Positions 43,998-51,703 of a stretch of 64,000 nt of DNA are shown here, one piece after another. Below the pieces are notes generated by a model. It saw nothing but the letters and a program-made list of their open reading frames with translations, did no database searches and was not told the DNA's origin. The position numbers were made by a program, and so were the translations under genes. Each line of letters starts with the position of its first letter. Within the stretch, counting starts at the first letter, position 1. Source of the DNA: Flavobacterium sp. AG291 (GTDB lineage: Bacteria > Bacteroidota > Bacteroidia > Flavobacteriales > Flavobacteriaceae); contig NZ_QQAR01000009.1 of assembly GCF_003350375.1 (NCBI RefSeq), positions 118,301 through 182,300 on the forward strand, written 5' to 3'.

Positions 43998-44537
43998 ATG
44001 GCAACAAACAAATGGGTGCTGGATCTGGCACATTCTGAAGTTCATTTCAAGATAAAGCATCTTGTAATTTCTACGATTACTGGTGCTTTTAATATCTTTT
44101 CCGGCACATTAACAACAAAAGAGCACGACAATTTTGATAATGCCGATATTAAATTTTCGATAGATGTGTACAGTATCGACACAAACAATACAACAAGGGA
44201 TGAGCATCTTAAGTCGGATGACTTTTTTAATGCTGATATCTATCCGCAAATCGATTTTAAATCTACTTCGTTTAAGCACCTGATGGGAGATAAATATGTA
44301 CTTAATGGAGACCTGACGATAAAAGGAATTACCAAAAATGTAAGGCTTGATGTTCTTTTTGGAGGTGAAGCTAAAGACGGATTTGGAATAAACAGAGCCG
44401 GTTTTGAAGTTAACGGCTTAATAAACAGGAATGACTTTGATATCCATGCGCCTGATGTTACAGAAGCCGGTGGGCTGGTACTTGGCGAAGATATTAAGCT
44501 ACATGCCAATATACAGTTTACTAACGAGACAGAGTAA
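43998..44537 (+). CDS. YceI-family lipid-binding-like protein
   Basis: 179 residues, YceI layout: NKWVLDLAHSEVHFKIKHLVISTITGAFNIFSGTL, IDFKSTSFKHLMGDKYVLNGDLTIKGITKNVRLDV, FEVNGLINRNDFDI, and a C-terminal VLGEDIKLHANIQFTNE. These eight-stranded barrels bind isoprenoid or lipid ligands. No signal peptide is evident, so this one is likely cytoplasmic, unlike E. coli YceI. A TACTTTAG with one mismatch to the -7 consensus lies upstream. Confidence 0.93.
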   Translation: MATNKWVLDLAHSEVHFKIKHLVISTITGAFNIFSGTLTTKEHDNFDNADIKFSIDVYSIDTNNTTRDEHLKSDDFFNADIYPQIDFKSTSFKHLMGDKYVLNGDLTIKGITKNVRLDVLFGGEAKDGFGINRAGFEVNGLINRNDFDIHAPDVTEAGGLVLGEDIKLHANIQFTNETE

Positions 44538-44541
44538 AAAA

Positions 44542-44580
44542 CTAAGAGCCACAATTTTTTTTAAATCTTGTGGCTCTTTA
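44542..44580. terminator. Bidirectional terminator
   Basis: AAGAGCCACAA (44544-44554) and TTGTGGCTCTT (44568-44578) pair perfectly between convergent genes. Confidence 0.85.
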
Positions 44581-44581
44581 T

Positions 44582-44941
44582 CTATTTCCTTTTAGGCTTA
44601 TGCGTGTCTGAATTAAAATCACGGTTTTCAGCCGTTTCCATGTCTTCTTTCTCATTAGCTGTACCGCGGCTTTTGCTCACAACTTTACCATCATCTCGGG
44701 TGGTTTTGTTGTTTTGGCTTACCGGAGCTGCTTTCTTTTCATCCACATCACGGGCACGCTTTACAACTTCTGTATCGCCATCTGTGTCCTTTTCGACTTC
44801 AGGTGTAAGCTTTCCTTTAGAAGGATTGTAATCCTTAGGCAGGTTTTCGCCACTAAAGCCTTCATTTCGTTCACTTTTCTTTTCCTGATTGTTCATTTTT
44901 TTAGAACCCAGGTCTTTCGGTTCGTCGGTTCCTGATATCAT
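44582..44941 (-). CDS. Hydrophilic disordered protein
   Basis: 119 residues, no signal, no hydrophobic segment: MISGTDEPKDLGSKKMNNQEKK, repeated K/E/D/T stretches (KDTDGDTEVVKRARDVDEKKA) and a basic tail KPKRK. Low-complexity, probably disordered. Similar in style to the genes at 43059 and 43486. A start at the internal Met16 is possible. Confidence 0.65.
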   Translation of the reverse strand: MISGTDEPKDLGSKKMNNQEKKSERNEGFSGENLPKDYNPSKGKLTPEVEKDTDGDTEVVKRARDVDEKKAAPVSQNNKTTRDDGKVVSKSRGTANEKEDMETAENRDFNSDTHKPKRK

Positions 44942-44959
44942 AGCAATTGATTTTAGGTT

Positions 44960-45472
44960 TTATCTGTAATTCACAAGGAAGTTATGATACGATCTAACAA
45001 TCTCATTTACAGAGCGTTCTAACGACGGTTTCAGCGTATCATAACCATCTTTAAGGTCACCATCATTATCAAAGTAGTCCGGTAACTTATATTTTACAAT
45101 TACATCATTAGCAGTGTAAATATCGTTCACAACAAAATGGAGTGAATAATAATTGCCATGAAAACTCAATTTCATAGAATATGCAATGTTGTAATTAAAA
45201 GTCTCTCCTTTATTTCTAAGAAAAAAAGCATTTTTTTTAAACGCGCTAATAACCATACTGTTTGAGGTAACATTACTGGCATCATACCCTTTAATCCTCA
45301 AATTAGTTTCGGCTGCCCACATCTTAGAAAGTTCAATTAATTTCTCATTTGCAGTAGTAGGTATTGTGCCTTCAACTGCATCAAAACCTTTTGGGGTGAG
45401 CTCAAGTACCGGAGCCTGGGCATGACCGGTAAATATTATAAAAAAACATAATAAAGAGAATACCTTTTGCAT
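44960..45472 (-). CDS. Small secreted protein, possibly DUF4468-like
   Basis: 170 residues. Signal peptide ends at FTGHAQA (about residue 19). The mature part includes PTTANEKLIELSKMWAAETNLRIKG and a beta-rich FNYNIAYSMKLSFHGNYYSLHFVVNDIYTAND. The layout suggests a DUF4468-type envelope protein, but I am not sure. Its start is two bases after the stop of the next gene on the minus strand (at 45475), so the two are co-transcribed. Confidence 0.7.
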   Translation of the reverse strand: MQKVFSLLCFFIIFTGHAQAPVLELTPKGFDAVEGTIPTTANEKLIELSKMWAAETNLRIKGYDASNVTSNSMVISAFKKNAFFLRNKGETFNYNIAYSMKLSFHGNYYSLHFVVNDIYTANDVIVKYKLPDYFDNDGDLKDGYDTLKPSLERSVNEIVRSYHNFLVNYR

Positions 45473-45474
45473 GA

Positions 45475-45735
45475 TTAAGCCTTTTTAAGTGCTTTTTCGA
45501 ATTCATCTTTAATCATTCCATGAGATAAAAGAAAAGGCTTCTTGTCTATGGTTATATTAATAGTATCACCCTGGATAGAATATGATCCAGCAAATTTTCC
45601 AAGCGGAGTGTCTCCTTCAAAACTGCCCTGTGATTCATTGCCGGCAAACTGTCCTTTACTTCCTGCAGCATTTTTTATTTTTTCCAGAAGCTGTTTTTTA
45701 TCTCCCGGATAATTTAGTGAAAACTGATTAGCCAT
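45475..45735 (-). CDS. Small protein resembling polyhydroxyalkanoate-system family
   Basis: 86 residues from the ATG at 45733-45735; a frame extension to 45771 is less likely. KGQFAGNESQGSFEGDTPLGKFAGSYSIQGDTINITIDKKPFLLSHGMIKDEFEKAL recalls the short PHA_gran_rgn-like fold (internal G-F/Y-G-D repeats, then PFLL and an amphipathic helix). The assignment is tentative. Cytoplasmic. Confidence 0.55.
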   Translation of the reverse strand: MANQFSLNYPGDKKQLLEKIKNAAGSKGQFAGNESQGSFEGDTPLGKFAGSYSIQGDTINITIDKKPFLLSHGMIKDEFEKALKKA

Positions 45736-45896
45736 TATAATAGGTTTTATGTTGTATGTAAATTTAAACATTACAAATCCTACTTTGTGTTTAGCTTTTG
45801 TTAAAGCCTGTAAAACAGTAAAAAAATACCAATTTTTAGGGATTTTATATGTTTAGACGGTGCAGTAACTTTGATAAATCCTAAAAACCAAAAATC

Positions 45897-46550
45897 ATGA
45901 AAAAATTTAATTATGGCATTATCAGATTCTTTTTGTTTCTTTTTGCTTTAACAGTGGTAAGTTGTGTTGAAGAAGAGCCTGAAGATTTTGTAAACGATGA
46001 AAACACAAATTATTATGGTAACTGGAAAAGAGATGGGTATGAAACATGGGTTAATTTTTCAGGAACAACAGCAACCACCTGCAACAATGGACAACAAACC
46101 GTAGGAACTTTCAATCCTTCTGAACCCTCAATGACTTTTGTAATCCAGGGTGAAACAATCAAATTCCCATTAGAGTTCAATGGAAATACTTTATGGATGG
46201 GAGTGCCTGATCAGGCTATAGATACTAATGTAGCCGCAAGATATTCCCGAACAAATACTTTTTGCGACGGAAGCGGCGGAGGCGGTACCAGTGATGAAAA
46301 TGGTAATATAGTATTCTGGATTCAGTCTGATCTGGGGTGTGGTAATATTTCGGTAACCTTGCAAGGACAGGGAAGCGGTATGATAACTTCCTACTACAAT
46401 TCCAGTCCTTCTTGTGGTGCTTCGGGTTGCGCTAATTTTACCGTTGCTCCTGGAACATATTCTTTCACGGCAAGTTGTCAGAATCGTACATGGGAAAGTT
46501 CAATAACTGTGACTGCAGGACAGTGTTTTAAAATGCAGCTTTATCAATAG
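45897..46550 (+). CDS. Two-domain lipoprotein with a Gly-rich linker and cysteine-rich C-terminal domain
   Basis: 217 residues. Lipobox ending at Cys (TVVSC, residue 23), then an acidic stretch (VEEEPEDFVNDEN) like the surface-export signal of Bacteroidota lipoproteins. The N-terminal half (about 30-125) is a beta-rich domain. A GSGGGGTSDENG linker leads to a domain with four closely placed Cys (DLGCGNIS, SPSCGASGCANFT, TASCQNRT, AGQCF). I do not recognise either domain. Likely exposed on the surface. Confidence 0.75.
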   Translation: MKKFNYGIIRFFLFLFALTVVSCVEEEPEDFVNDENTNYYGNWKRDGYETWVNFSGTTATTCNNGQQTVGTFNPSEPSMTFVIQGETIKFPLEFNGNTLWMGVPDQAIDTNVAARYSRTNTFCDGSGGGGTSDENGNIVFWIQSDLGCGNISVTLQGQGSGMITSYYNSSPSCGASGCANFTVAPGTYSFTASCQNRTWESSITVTAGQCFKMQLYQ

Positions 46551-46583
46551 TTTTTTCAGAAATTAATTTACGTTTATTTTCTT

Positions 46584-46616
46584 TTAAAAGCTGCATGTAA
46601 GGTTGCAGCTTTTTTG
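46584..46616. terminator. Terminator between the lipoprotein and btuD
   Basis: AAAAGCTGCA (46586-46595) and TGCAGCTTTT (46604-46613) pair, with T runs on both strands; both convergent genes can use it. Confidence 0.85.
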
Positions 46617-46622
46617 TTTTAA

Positions 46623-47405
46623 TTAACGGATTACAAAACCTCCTTTGTGTGAATTAAAACGAATGCTTTTATCATTGAATAATTTGTCAAAAGCATGATG
46701 CTCCATAAGGTATTCAGGAGTTCCCTGAACCACATCATTACTTGTCATAACAACAATCTGGTCACTTAGCTGTAATGCAAGATCAAGGTCGTGGGTAGAA
46801 TAAAGAATACATTTAGCGGTTTCTGAAGCCAGTTTTTTCAGTAGCCTGATTAGGTTTACCTTATGTTGAAGGTCGAGATGGGTTGTAGGCTCGTCAAGTA
46901 CAATAAGAGGAGTGTCTTGTGCCAGTGCGCGTGCAATAAGGACCTTTTGTAACTGGCCATCACTAATTTCAAAGTGTTTTTTATGAGCAATGCCATCAAT
47001 CTGTGTAAGTGATATAGCTTTGTTTACGCTGTCAAGATCTTCGGGGCTCAGTTTGCCCAACCAATTGGTGTAAGGCTGTCTTCCTAATGCGACCAATTCA
47101 AAAACGGTGAGGTTGCTTGGCGGAAGGCTTTCTGTAAGTACGACAGCAAGATTTTGTGCCAGTTCTGAAGAACTATAACTGTTTATATTCTTATGGTTAA
47201 GCTGTACTTCTCCCAGGAGTGGTTTTTGTATGCCTGTAAGCGTTCGCAATAGTGTCGATTTACCAATACCATTGGCTCCAATCAGTGCTATCAGGTTTGA
47301 TTCCTCAAATGCCAGATTTATAGCCTGTGCAATAGTTTCATTTTGTTTTTTATGCTGATAGCCAATGCTGAGGTCTTGTGCCGATAATACGATTTTCTTT
47401 TCCAT
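46623..47405 (-). CDS. btuD: Iron/cobalamin-type ABC transporter ATPase
   Basis: 260 residues from the ATG at 47403-47405 (MEKKIVLSAQDLSIGY). The track's longer frame overlaps the permease end. Walker A GANGIGKSTLLR, Q-loop, signature ISDGQLQKVLIARAL (Ile and Asp in place of the usual Leu-Ser-Gly-Gly), Walker B IVLDEPTTHLD and H-loop YSTHD are all present. With the permease and binding lipoprotein it powers uptake across the inner membrane. Assignment to cobalamin rather than iron chelate follows from the riboswitch-controlled btuB next door. Confidence 0.85.
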   Translation of the reverse strand: MEKKIVLSAQDLSIGYQHKKQNETIAQAINLAFEESNLIALIGANGIGKSTLLRTLTGIQKPLLGEVQLNHKNINSYSSSELAQNLAVVLTESLPPSNLTVFELVALGRQPYTNWLGKLSPEDLDSVNKAISLTQIDGIAHKKHFEISDGQLQKVLIARALAQDTPLIVLDEPTTHLDLQHKVNLIRLLKKLASETAKCILYSTHDLDLALQLSDQIVVMTSNDVVQGTPEYLMEHHAFDKLFNDKSIRFNSHKGGFVIR

Positions 47406-47407
47406 AC

Positions 47408-48436
47408 TTATACCGGTTTGTGTTTTCGCATCAGCAGCCATATTACGATTGGCGCACCAATAATTGATGTTATGGCATTGATAGGTAATACATATTCACT
47501 GCCGGGCATTTGTGTAAAGGTATCACATACAAGTAATATGATGGCGCCTGACAGTATGGTTCCTACATACAAAATCAGATGACTACTTGTTTTAAATACA
47601 AGTTTTGCAATGTGCGGAACCACAAGCCCCACAAAGGCAATAGGCCCGGTGAACGCTGTAATTGTTCCTGTTAGCAGGCTGGCTGCGAGTATGATGATGA
47701 ATCGTGTTTTTTTAAAATTGATGCCCATACTTTTAGCGTAACGTTCGCCTAGTAGTAATGCATCCAGTGGTTTAATACAGATTGCTGAAAGAAGTAATCC
47801 TGCGATACACACCACAGCGAGTATAATAATATGTTCCCAAGGGAGGTTTCCAAGGCTTCCTAACGACCAGAACGTAAATTTCTGCAATTGCTCTGAAGTG
47901 CTAAAAAAGGTAAGTACGCCTACTATGGCTCCTGTAAAACTTGAGAACATAAGCCCAATAATAAGTATGGCCATAGTATCTCTAAGACGCTGTGAAACTA
48001 CCAGTATGGCAAGTAATACCATAAAGCTTCCGGCAGTAGAGGCTAATACAATTCCGTAAGGCGAGAGAAAGAAGCCGGAAAGTATACCCGGTAAAAACCC
48101 TGCTCCTAATATTACAAAAGCAACACCCAGACTTGCGCCTGAGCTTAATCCTAACACGTCGGGGCCGGCAAGAGGATTACGGAAAAGCGTCTGCATTAAT
48201 AATCCACTGACGGACAGTCCCATTCCTGCCAGCAATGCTGTTAAGGCTTTAGGTAACCGATAATGCAGTATAATGTATTCCCAGGTAGATTTTGAAGCTT
48301 CACCACCTGTAAGGCTATGCACAACATCGATAAATGGAATCTTTACAGAACCCAGGCTTAGGTTGAGTAAAAATGCCATAACAAGGGCAATGCCCAGTAT
48401 AATGAAAATTGGTATGTTCCTCTTTTGACTGTACAA
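47408..48436 (-). CDS. btuC: FecCD-type ABC transporter permease
   Basis: 342 residues with about nine to ten hydrophobic helices. The LAGMGLSVSGLLMQTLFRNPLAGPDVLGLSSGASLG segment is the family signature of FecCD/BtuC permeases, and LTGTITAFTGPIAFVGLVVPHIAK is the second conserved block. It starts 5 bases after the binding-lipoprotein stop and its stop lies 2 bases before the ATPase start, so the three are one operon. Confidence 0.9.
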   Translation of the reverse strand: MYSQKRNIPIFIILGIALVMAFLLNLSLGSVKIPFIDVVHSLTGGEASKSTWEYIILHYRLPKALTALLAGMGLSVSGLLMQTLFRNPLAGPDVLGLSSGASLGVAFVILGAGFLPGILSGFFLSPYGIVLASTAGSFMVLLAILVVSQRLRDTMAILIIGLMFSSFTGAIVGVLTFFSTSEQLQKFTFWSLGSLGNLPWEHIIILAVVCIAGLLLSAICIKPLDALLLGERYAKSMGINFKKTRFIIILAASLLTGTITAFTGPIAFVGLVVPHIAKLVFKTSSHLILYVGTILSGAIILLVCDTFTQMPGSEYVLPINAITSIIGAPIVIWLLMRKHKPV

Positions 48437-48441
48437 GGGTA

Positions 48442-49578
48442 TTATTTTAATTTTTCAAAAAAGTAAGTCTGATATCCGGGTAACAAATCAGGATGAAATA
48501 TAGCTATCAGGTCTTTCAGCACAAGATCAGGGCGGTTAGGAGCAAGTTCATAATAAATAAGTCCGCCTTTAGCGCCTTTTTTGCTGCTGTACGAATATAC
48601 GTTTTTTGTCTTGAAAGCTTTAAATTGGGCATAATGCGGATTGGCATCTGTCATTTCCTTAAAAGTAGTAAATTGGCTTGGGCCAATCCAATAGTCGGCG
48701 TTTTCAGCTTTATCCAATACGGTTTCGAAAGCAAGATTAAGGCTTCCTATTCCTTCAGAGTCAGCCCAAAGATAGTCTGATTTGGCATCTTTCAGGAAAA
48801 GTGCGGCCCAGCTTCCGCCTTGGGGCAAATACCAATGATCCTGAAACATGGCACCGCTCAATACGGTTGGTCTTGATGTAGCTTTTTGAGCTAAAACAAG
48901 AGCTTCGTTATAACCTTTTTCAATGTCTGCGAAGAGTTTATCTGCCTTGTCTTCCTGATCATACAGTGCCCCAAAGAATTTTATCCATTCGGCTTTACCC
49001 AGAGGAGTTTGCTCGGTCCAGTCGCCATTATACAGCACTTTAAGGCCACTTTTCTCAAGCGTTGTAAGCGATTTGTTATTACTGCTTATACTAAAGCCAA
49101 CTATAGCATCGGGGGCAAGATCGATCATTACTTCGGTATTCAGGCTTTCATTGGCTCCGGCTTCTTTTACTTTTCCGGCATCAATGCGCGCCCTTACTTT
49201 TTCAGATGAGATAAAGTCAGTGCTTGGGAAGCCTACAAGGGTGTTTTCTACACCAAGGGCTTCCAAAGATGGTATGTGGGTTGTTGAGGTTACCACCACT
49301 GTTTTAAGCGGAACCTGAACGGTAGTATACTGTTTAAGGCTATCAGGAACTATACCTCCTTTTTTTAACATTACATAGGTAAAAACATCTTTAGCTTCCG
49401 GCCACGGATTGGTTACTTTAACCACAGTATAGCCATCATAGCGATAAAGCTGTAGTCCTTGCGCATGCTTAACAGAATTTACGGTAGCAGCATTTTTTGT
49501 GACACTTTTTTGAGTATCACTTTTACAGCCGGCTATTGCCAATACTACAAAAAGAAAGAGGTAATATGCGTTTCTCAT
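48442..49578 (-). CDS. btuF: Cobalamin/siderophore-type binding lipoprotein
   Basis: 378 residues. Lipobox AIAGC with Cys18. SBP type III helical-backbone layout: TVVVTSTTHIPSLEALGVENTLVGFPSTDF, MIDLAPDAIVGFSISSN, and the C-terminal lobe with LNLAFETVLDKAENADYWIGPSQF. It delivers the ligand to the permease from the periplasm. First gene of the minus-strand operon, divergent from btuB. Confidence 0.87.
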   Translation of the reverse strand: MRNAYYLFLFVVLAIAGCKSDTQKSVTKNAATVNSVKHAQGLQLYRYDGYTVVKVTNPWPEAKDVFTYVMLKKGGIVPDSLKQYTTVQVPLKTVVVTSTTHIPSLEALGVENTLVGFPSTDFISSEKVRARIDAGKVKEAGANESLNTEVMIDLAPDAIVGFSISSNNKSLTTLEKSGLKVLYNGDWTEQTPLGKAEWIKFFGALYDQEDKADKLFADIEKGYNEALVLAQKATSRPTVLSGAMFQDHWYLPQGGSWAALFLKDAKSDYLWADSEGIGSLNLAFETVLDKAENADYWIGPSQFTTFKEMTDANPHYAQFKAFKTKNVYSYSSKKGAKGGLIYYELAPNRPDLVLKDLIAIFHPDLLPGYQTYFFEKLK

Positions 49579-49597
49579 AAAAAATATTCAGTGAATG

Positions 49598-49605
49598 CAA
49601 ATGTA
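49598..49605 (-). promoter_or_regulatory. -7 element of the btuFCD operon
   Basis: CAAATGTA at 49598-49605 is TACATTTG on the minus strand, matching TAnnTTTG, 20 bases from the btuF start. No riboswitch fits in the short leader. Confidence 0.5.
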
Positions 49606-49631
49606 TAAATTAAATATTTCAACAATAATAC

Positions 49632-49639
49632 TATATTTG
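49632..49639 (+). promoter_or_regulatory. -7 element of the btuB transcript
   Basis: TATATTTG at 49632-49639 matches TAnnTTTG just before the riboswitch. The -33 side is not clear. Confidence 0.6.
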
Positions 49640-49644
49640 CACGA

Positions 49645-49830
49645 CTTAAGGTTGTGGTGTTTTTTGTTGAGCATCACATTAAAAGGGAATCAGGTTTGAT
49701 GCCTGAGCTGTTCCCGCAACTGTAAGCTTATCCGCCGCGGCGGAGGCTGTTATTAACTGCAAACCACTGCGCGCTGCGGCGTGACGGGAAGGTAAATAAC
49801 AGTACGCAAGCCAGGAGACCTGCCTTAGGA
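49645..49830 (+). ncRNA. Cobalamin riboswitch
   Basis: The core reads GGGAATCAGG ... GATGCCTGAGCTGTTCCCGC, then AACTGTAA, a variable arm containing the palindrome CCGCCGCGGCGG (49732-49743), GACGGGAAGG, and the B12 box GCCAGGAGACCTGCC (49810-49824), with outer pairing from the segment around 49648-49660. Bound adenosylcobalamin should repress the downstream btuB and btuG genes, probably by hiding the ribosome binding site. The A-rich AAAAAAGG stretch at 49855-49862 lies near the start codon. Confidence 0.95.
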
Positions 49831-49871
49831 ATAACTAATATCGGGCCTTCGGGAAAAAAGGCTTACGGATT

Positions 49872-51698
49872 ATGATACTGAAAAGATCCACATTACTCAT
49901 TTTACTTTTCCTGTGCCAGTATTTAACGGCGCAAAATGATACTATTATCCTAAAAGGAATTATAATATCTGATACCCAATTAAACAATTTCTCAGATTCT
50001 CAATCGGTACAAAAGCTAAATGATTCGGTTATTGGCAGGAATGCTGCTTCGCTTACTTCACTTTTAAATTACAATACCAATATCTATTTTAAGGAAAATG
50101 GTTTAGGAATGGTTTCGTCACCATCGTTCCGTGGTACTACAGCTTCTCAGACTGCCGTGGTATGGAATGGTATAAATATTAATTCGCAGCTTAATGGCCA
50201 AACCGATTTTAATGTTCTTAATACCCGTGATTTTAATAACATCAGTGTAAGGGCAGGAGGAGGAAGTGTTGCTTATGGCAGCAGCGCAATAGGAGGGAGC
50301 ATTCACCTGAATAATGACCTTTCTTTTGGTAATCGCTTTAATAACAGTTTGCGTACGGATTATGGTAGTTTCAATACCGTAGGGGTAAATTATCACGTAG
50401 TTGCCGCAACGGAAGATTTTACTGCTAATGCCGGTATCAGCCATAACAGTTCAGATAATGATTATGATTATCAGGGGACAAATAAAACAAACGAGAACGG
50501 ACAGTACTATAATACCAGCCTGAATATCGGTATTGCCTACAGGCTGAATCAAAAGAATATATTACGCTTTTATGGATACTTGTTTGATGGTGAAAGGCAT
50601 TTTTCAGGAACGCTTGCGGCACCTTCACGCAGCAAATATCAATCAACTGACTCCAGAAACCTTGTGGAGTGGAGCGGTTATTATGGCAAATTTACTTCCA
50701 GATTGAAAGGGGCATATCTTTATGAAAAATATAAGTATTACGAAAATTACAAGAATGATCTTTATACGAACGGTAACGTAAAAACTTATATCGCCCGATA
50801 TGATCTTACTTATGATGTATCTGAAACTATAAAGCTGAATACCATATTGGATTACACCCATAACAATGGTGAAGGCTCTGATATTATCCATAAAAAAAGG
50901 GATATAGGGTCTGCCAGCCTGTTGATGAAACATGAACTGACAAAGAGGTTTAAATATGAACTGGGTGTTCGTAAGGAAATAACCGATAGTTACGAAAGTC
51001 CGGTGCTGTTTTCTTTAGGTATCAATACGCTGATAAATCGTTTTTATACTATAAAACTAAATGCTTCCCGTAACTTCAGAATACCGACTTACAATGACCT
51101 GTACTGGGCGGGTAGTGGTAATCCTGAGCTGAAACCTGAAAGTTCCTATCAGGCTGAGCTTGGGAACGAATTCAGATTTAAAGGACTAACCTTAAGTGTT
51201 ACCGGATATTACATAAAAATGCGTGATATGCTGCAATGGACACCGGGAACTAACGGTATCTGGTCACCAGGAAATGTTGGCAAGTCTAAAAGCTATGGCG
51301 TTGAATCGATACTTAACTGGAATAAAAAGCTTGGTACCGGGAATGTTGCTGTAACCGGAACGTATGCCTATACCATTTCCCGTAAGGATGAATCCGATAA
51401 ACAGCTTATTTATGTGCCATTGCATAAAACCACTGCCTCAGTAGCTTATAGCTATAAAAATGCCTCGGTGTATTACCGTCATTTATTTAATGGAGAAGTG
51501 TTCACGTCTTCGGATAATAAATATAGCCTTGATCCTTATAATGTAGGAAGTGCAGGTACAGAATATACCATAAAAGCACTGAAAGGCATTGATGTGGGGG
51601 TTCAGGTTAATAATGTATGGGATGAGAAATATCTCGCCTATGAAGTAAGACCTATGCCCGGACGCAACTATACTATGTATCTTAATTTTAAATTTTAA
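49872..51698 (+). CDS. btuB: TonB-dependent cobalamin receptor
   Basis: 608 residues. Signal peptide ends at YLTAQ (about 20). The plug domain is at about 40-150 (GMVSSPSFRGTTASQTAVVWNGININSQLNGQTDFNVL, GGGSVAYGSSAIGGSIHL), the beta-barrel follows, and the last segment ends with a Phe at the C-terminus (MYLNFKF), as in outer membrane barrels. There is no carboxypeptidase-like N-terminal domain. The riboswitch upstream and BtuG-like lipoprotein 5 bases downstream support vitamin B12 as substrate. Confidence 0.93.
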   Translation: MILKRSTLLILLFLCQYLTAQNDTIILKGIIISDTQLNNFSDSQSVQKLNDSVIGRNAASLTSLLNYNTNIYFKENGLGMVSSPSFRGTTASQTAVVWNGININSQLNGQTDFNVLNTRDFNNISVRAGGGSVAYGSSAIGGSIHLNNDLSFGNRFNNSLRTDYGSFNTVGVNYHVVAATEDFTANAGISHNSSDNDYDYQGTNKTNENGQYYNTSLNIGIAYRLNQKNILRFYGYLFDGERHFSGTLAAPSRSKYQSTDSRNLVEWSGYYGKFTSRLKGAYLYEKYKYYENYKNDLYTNGNVKTYIARYDLTYDVSETIKLNTILDYTHNNGEGSDIIHKKRDIGSASLLMKHELTKRFKYELGVRKEITDSYESPVLFSLGINTLINRFYTIKLNASRNFRIPTYNDLYWAGSGNPELKPESSYQAELGNEFRFKGLTLSVTGYYIKMRDMLQWTPGTNGIWSPGNVGKSKSYGVESILNWNKKLGTGNVAVTGTYAYTISRKDESDKQLIYVPLHKTTASVAYSYKNASVYYRHLFNGEVFTSSDNKYSLDPYNVGSAGTEYTIKALKGIDVGVQVNNVWDEKYLAYEVRPMPGRNYTMYLNFKF

Positions 51699-51703
51699 AT
51701 AAC

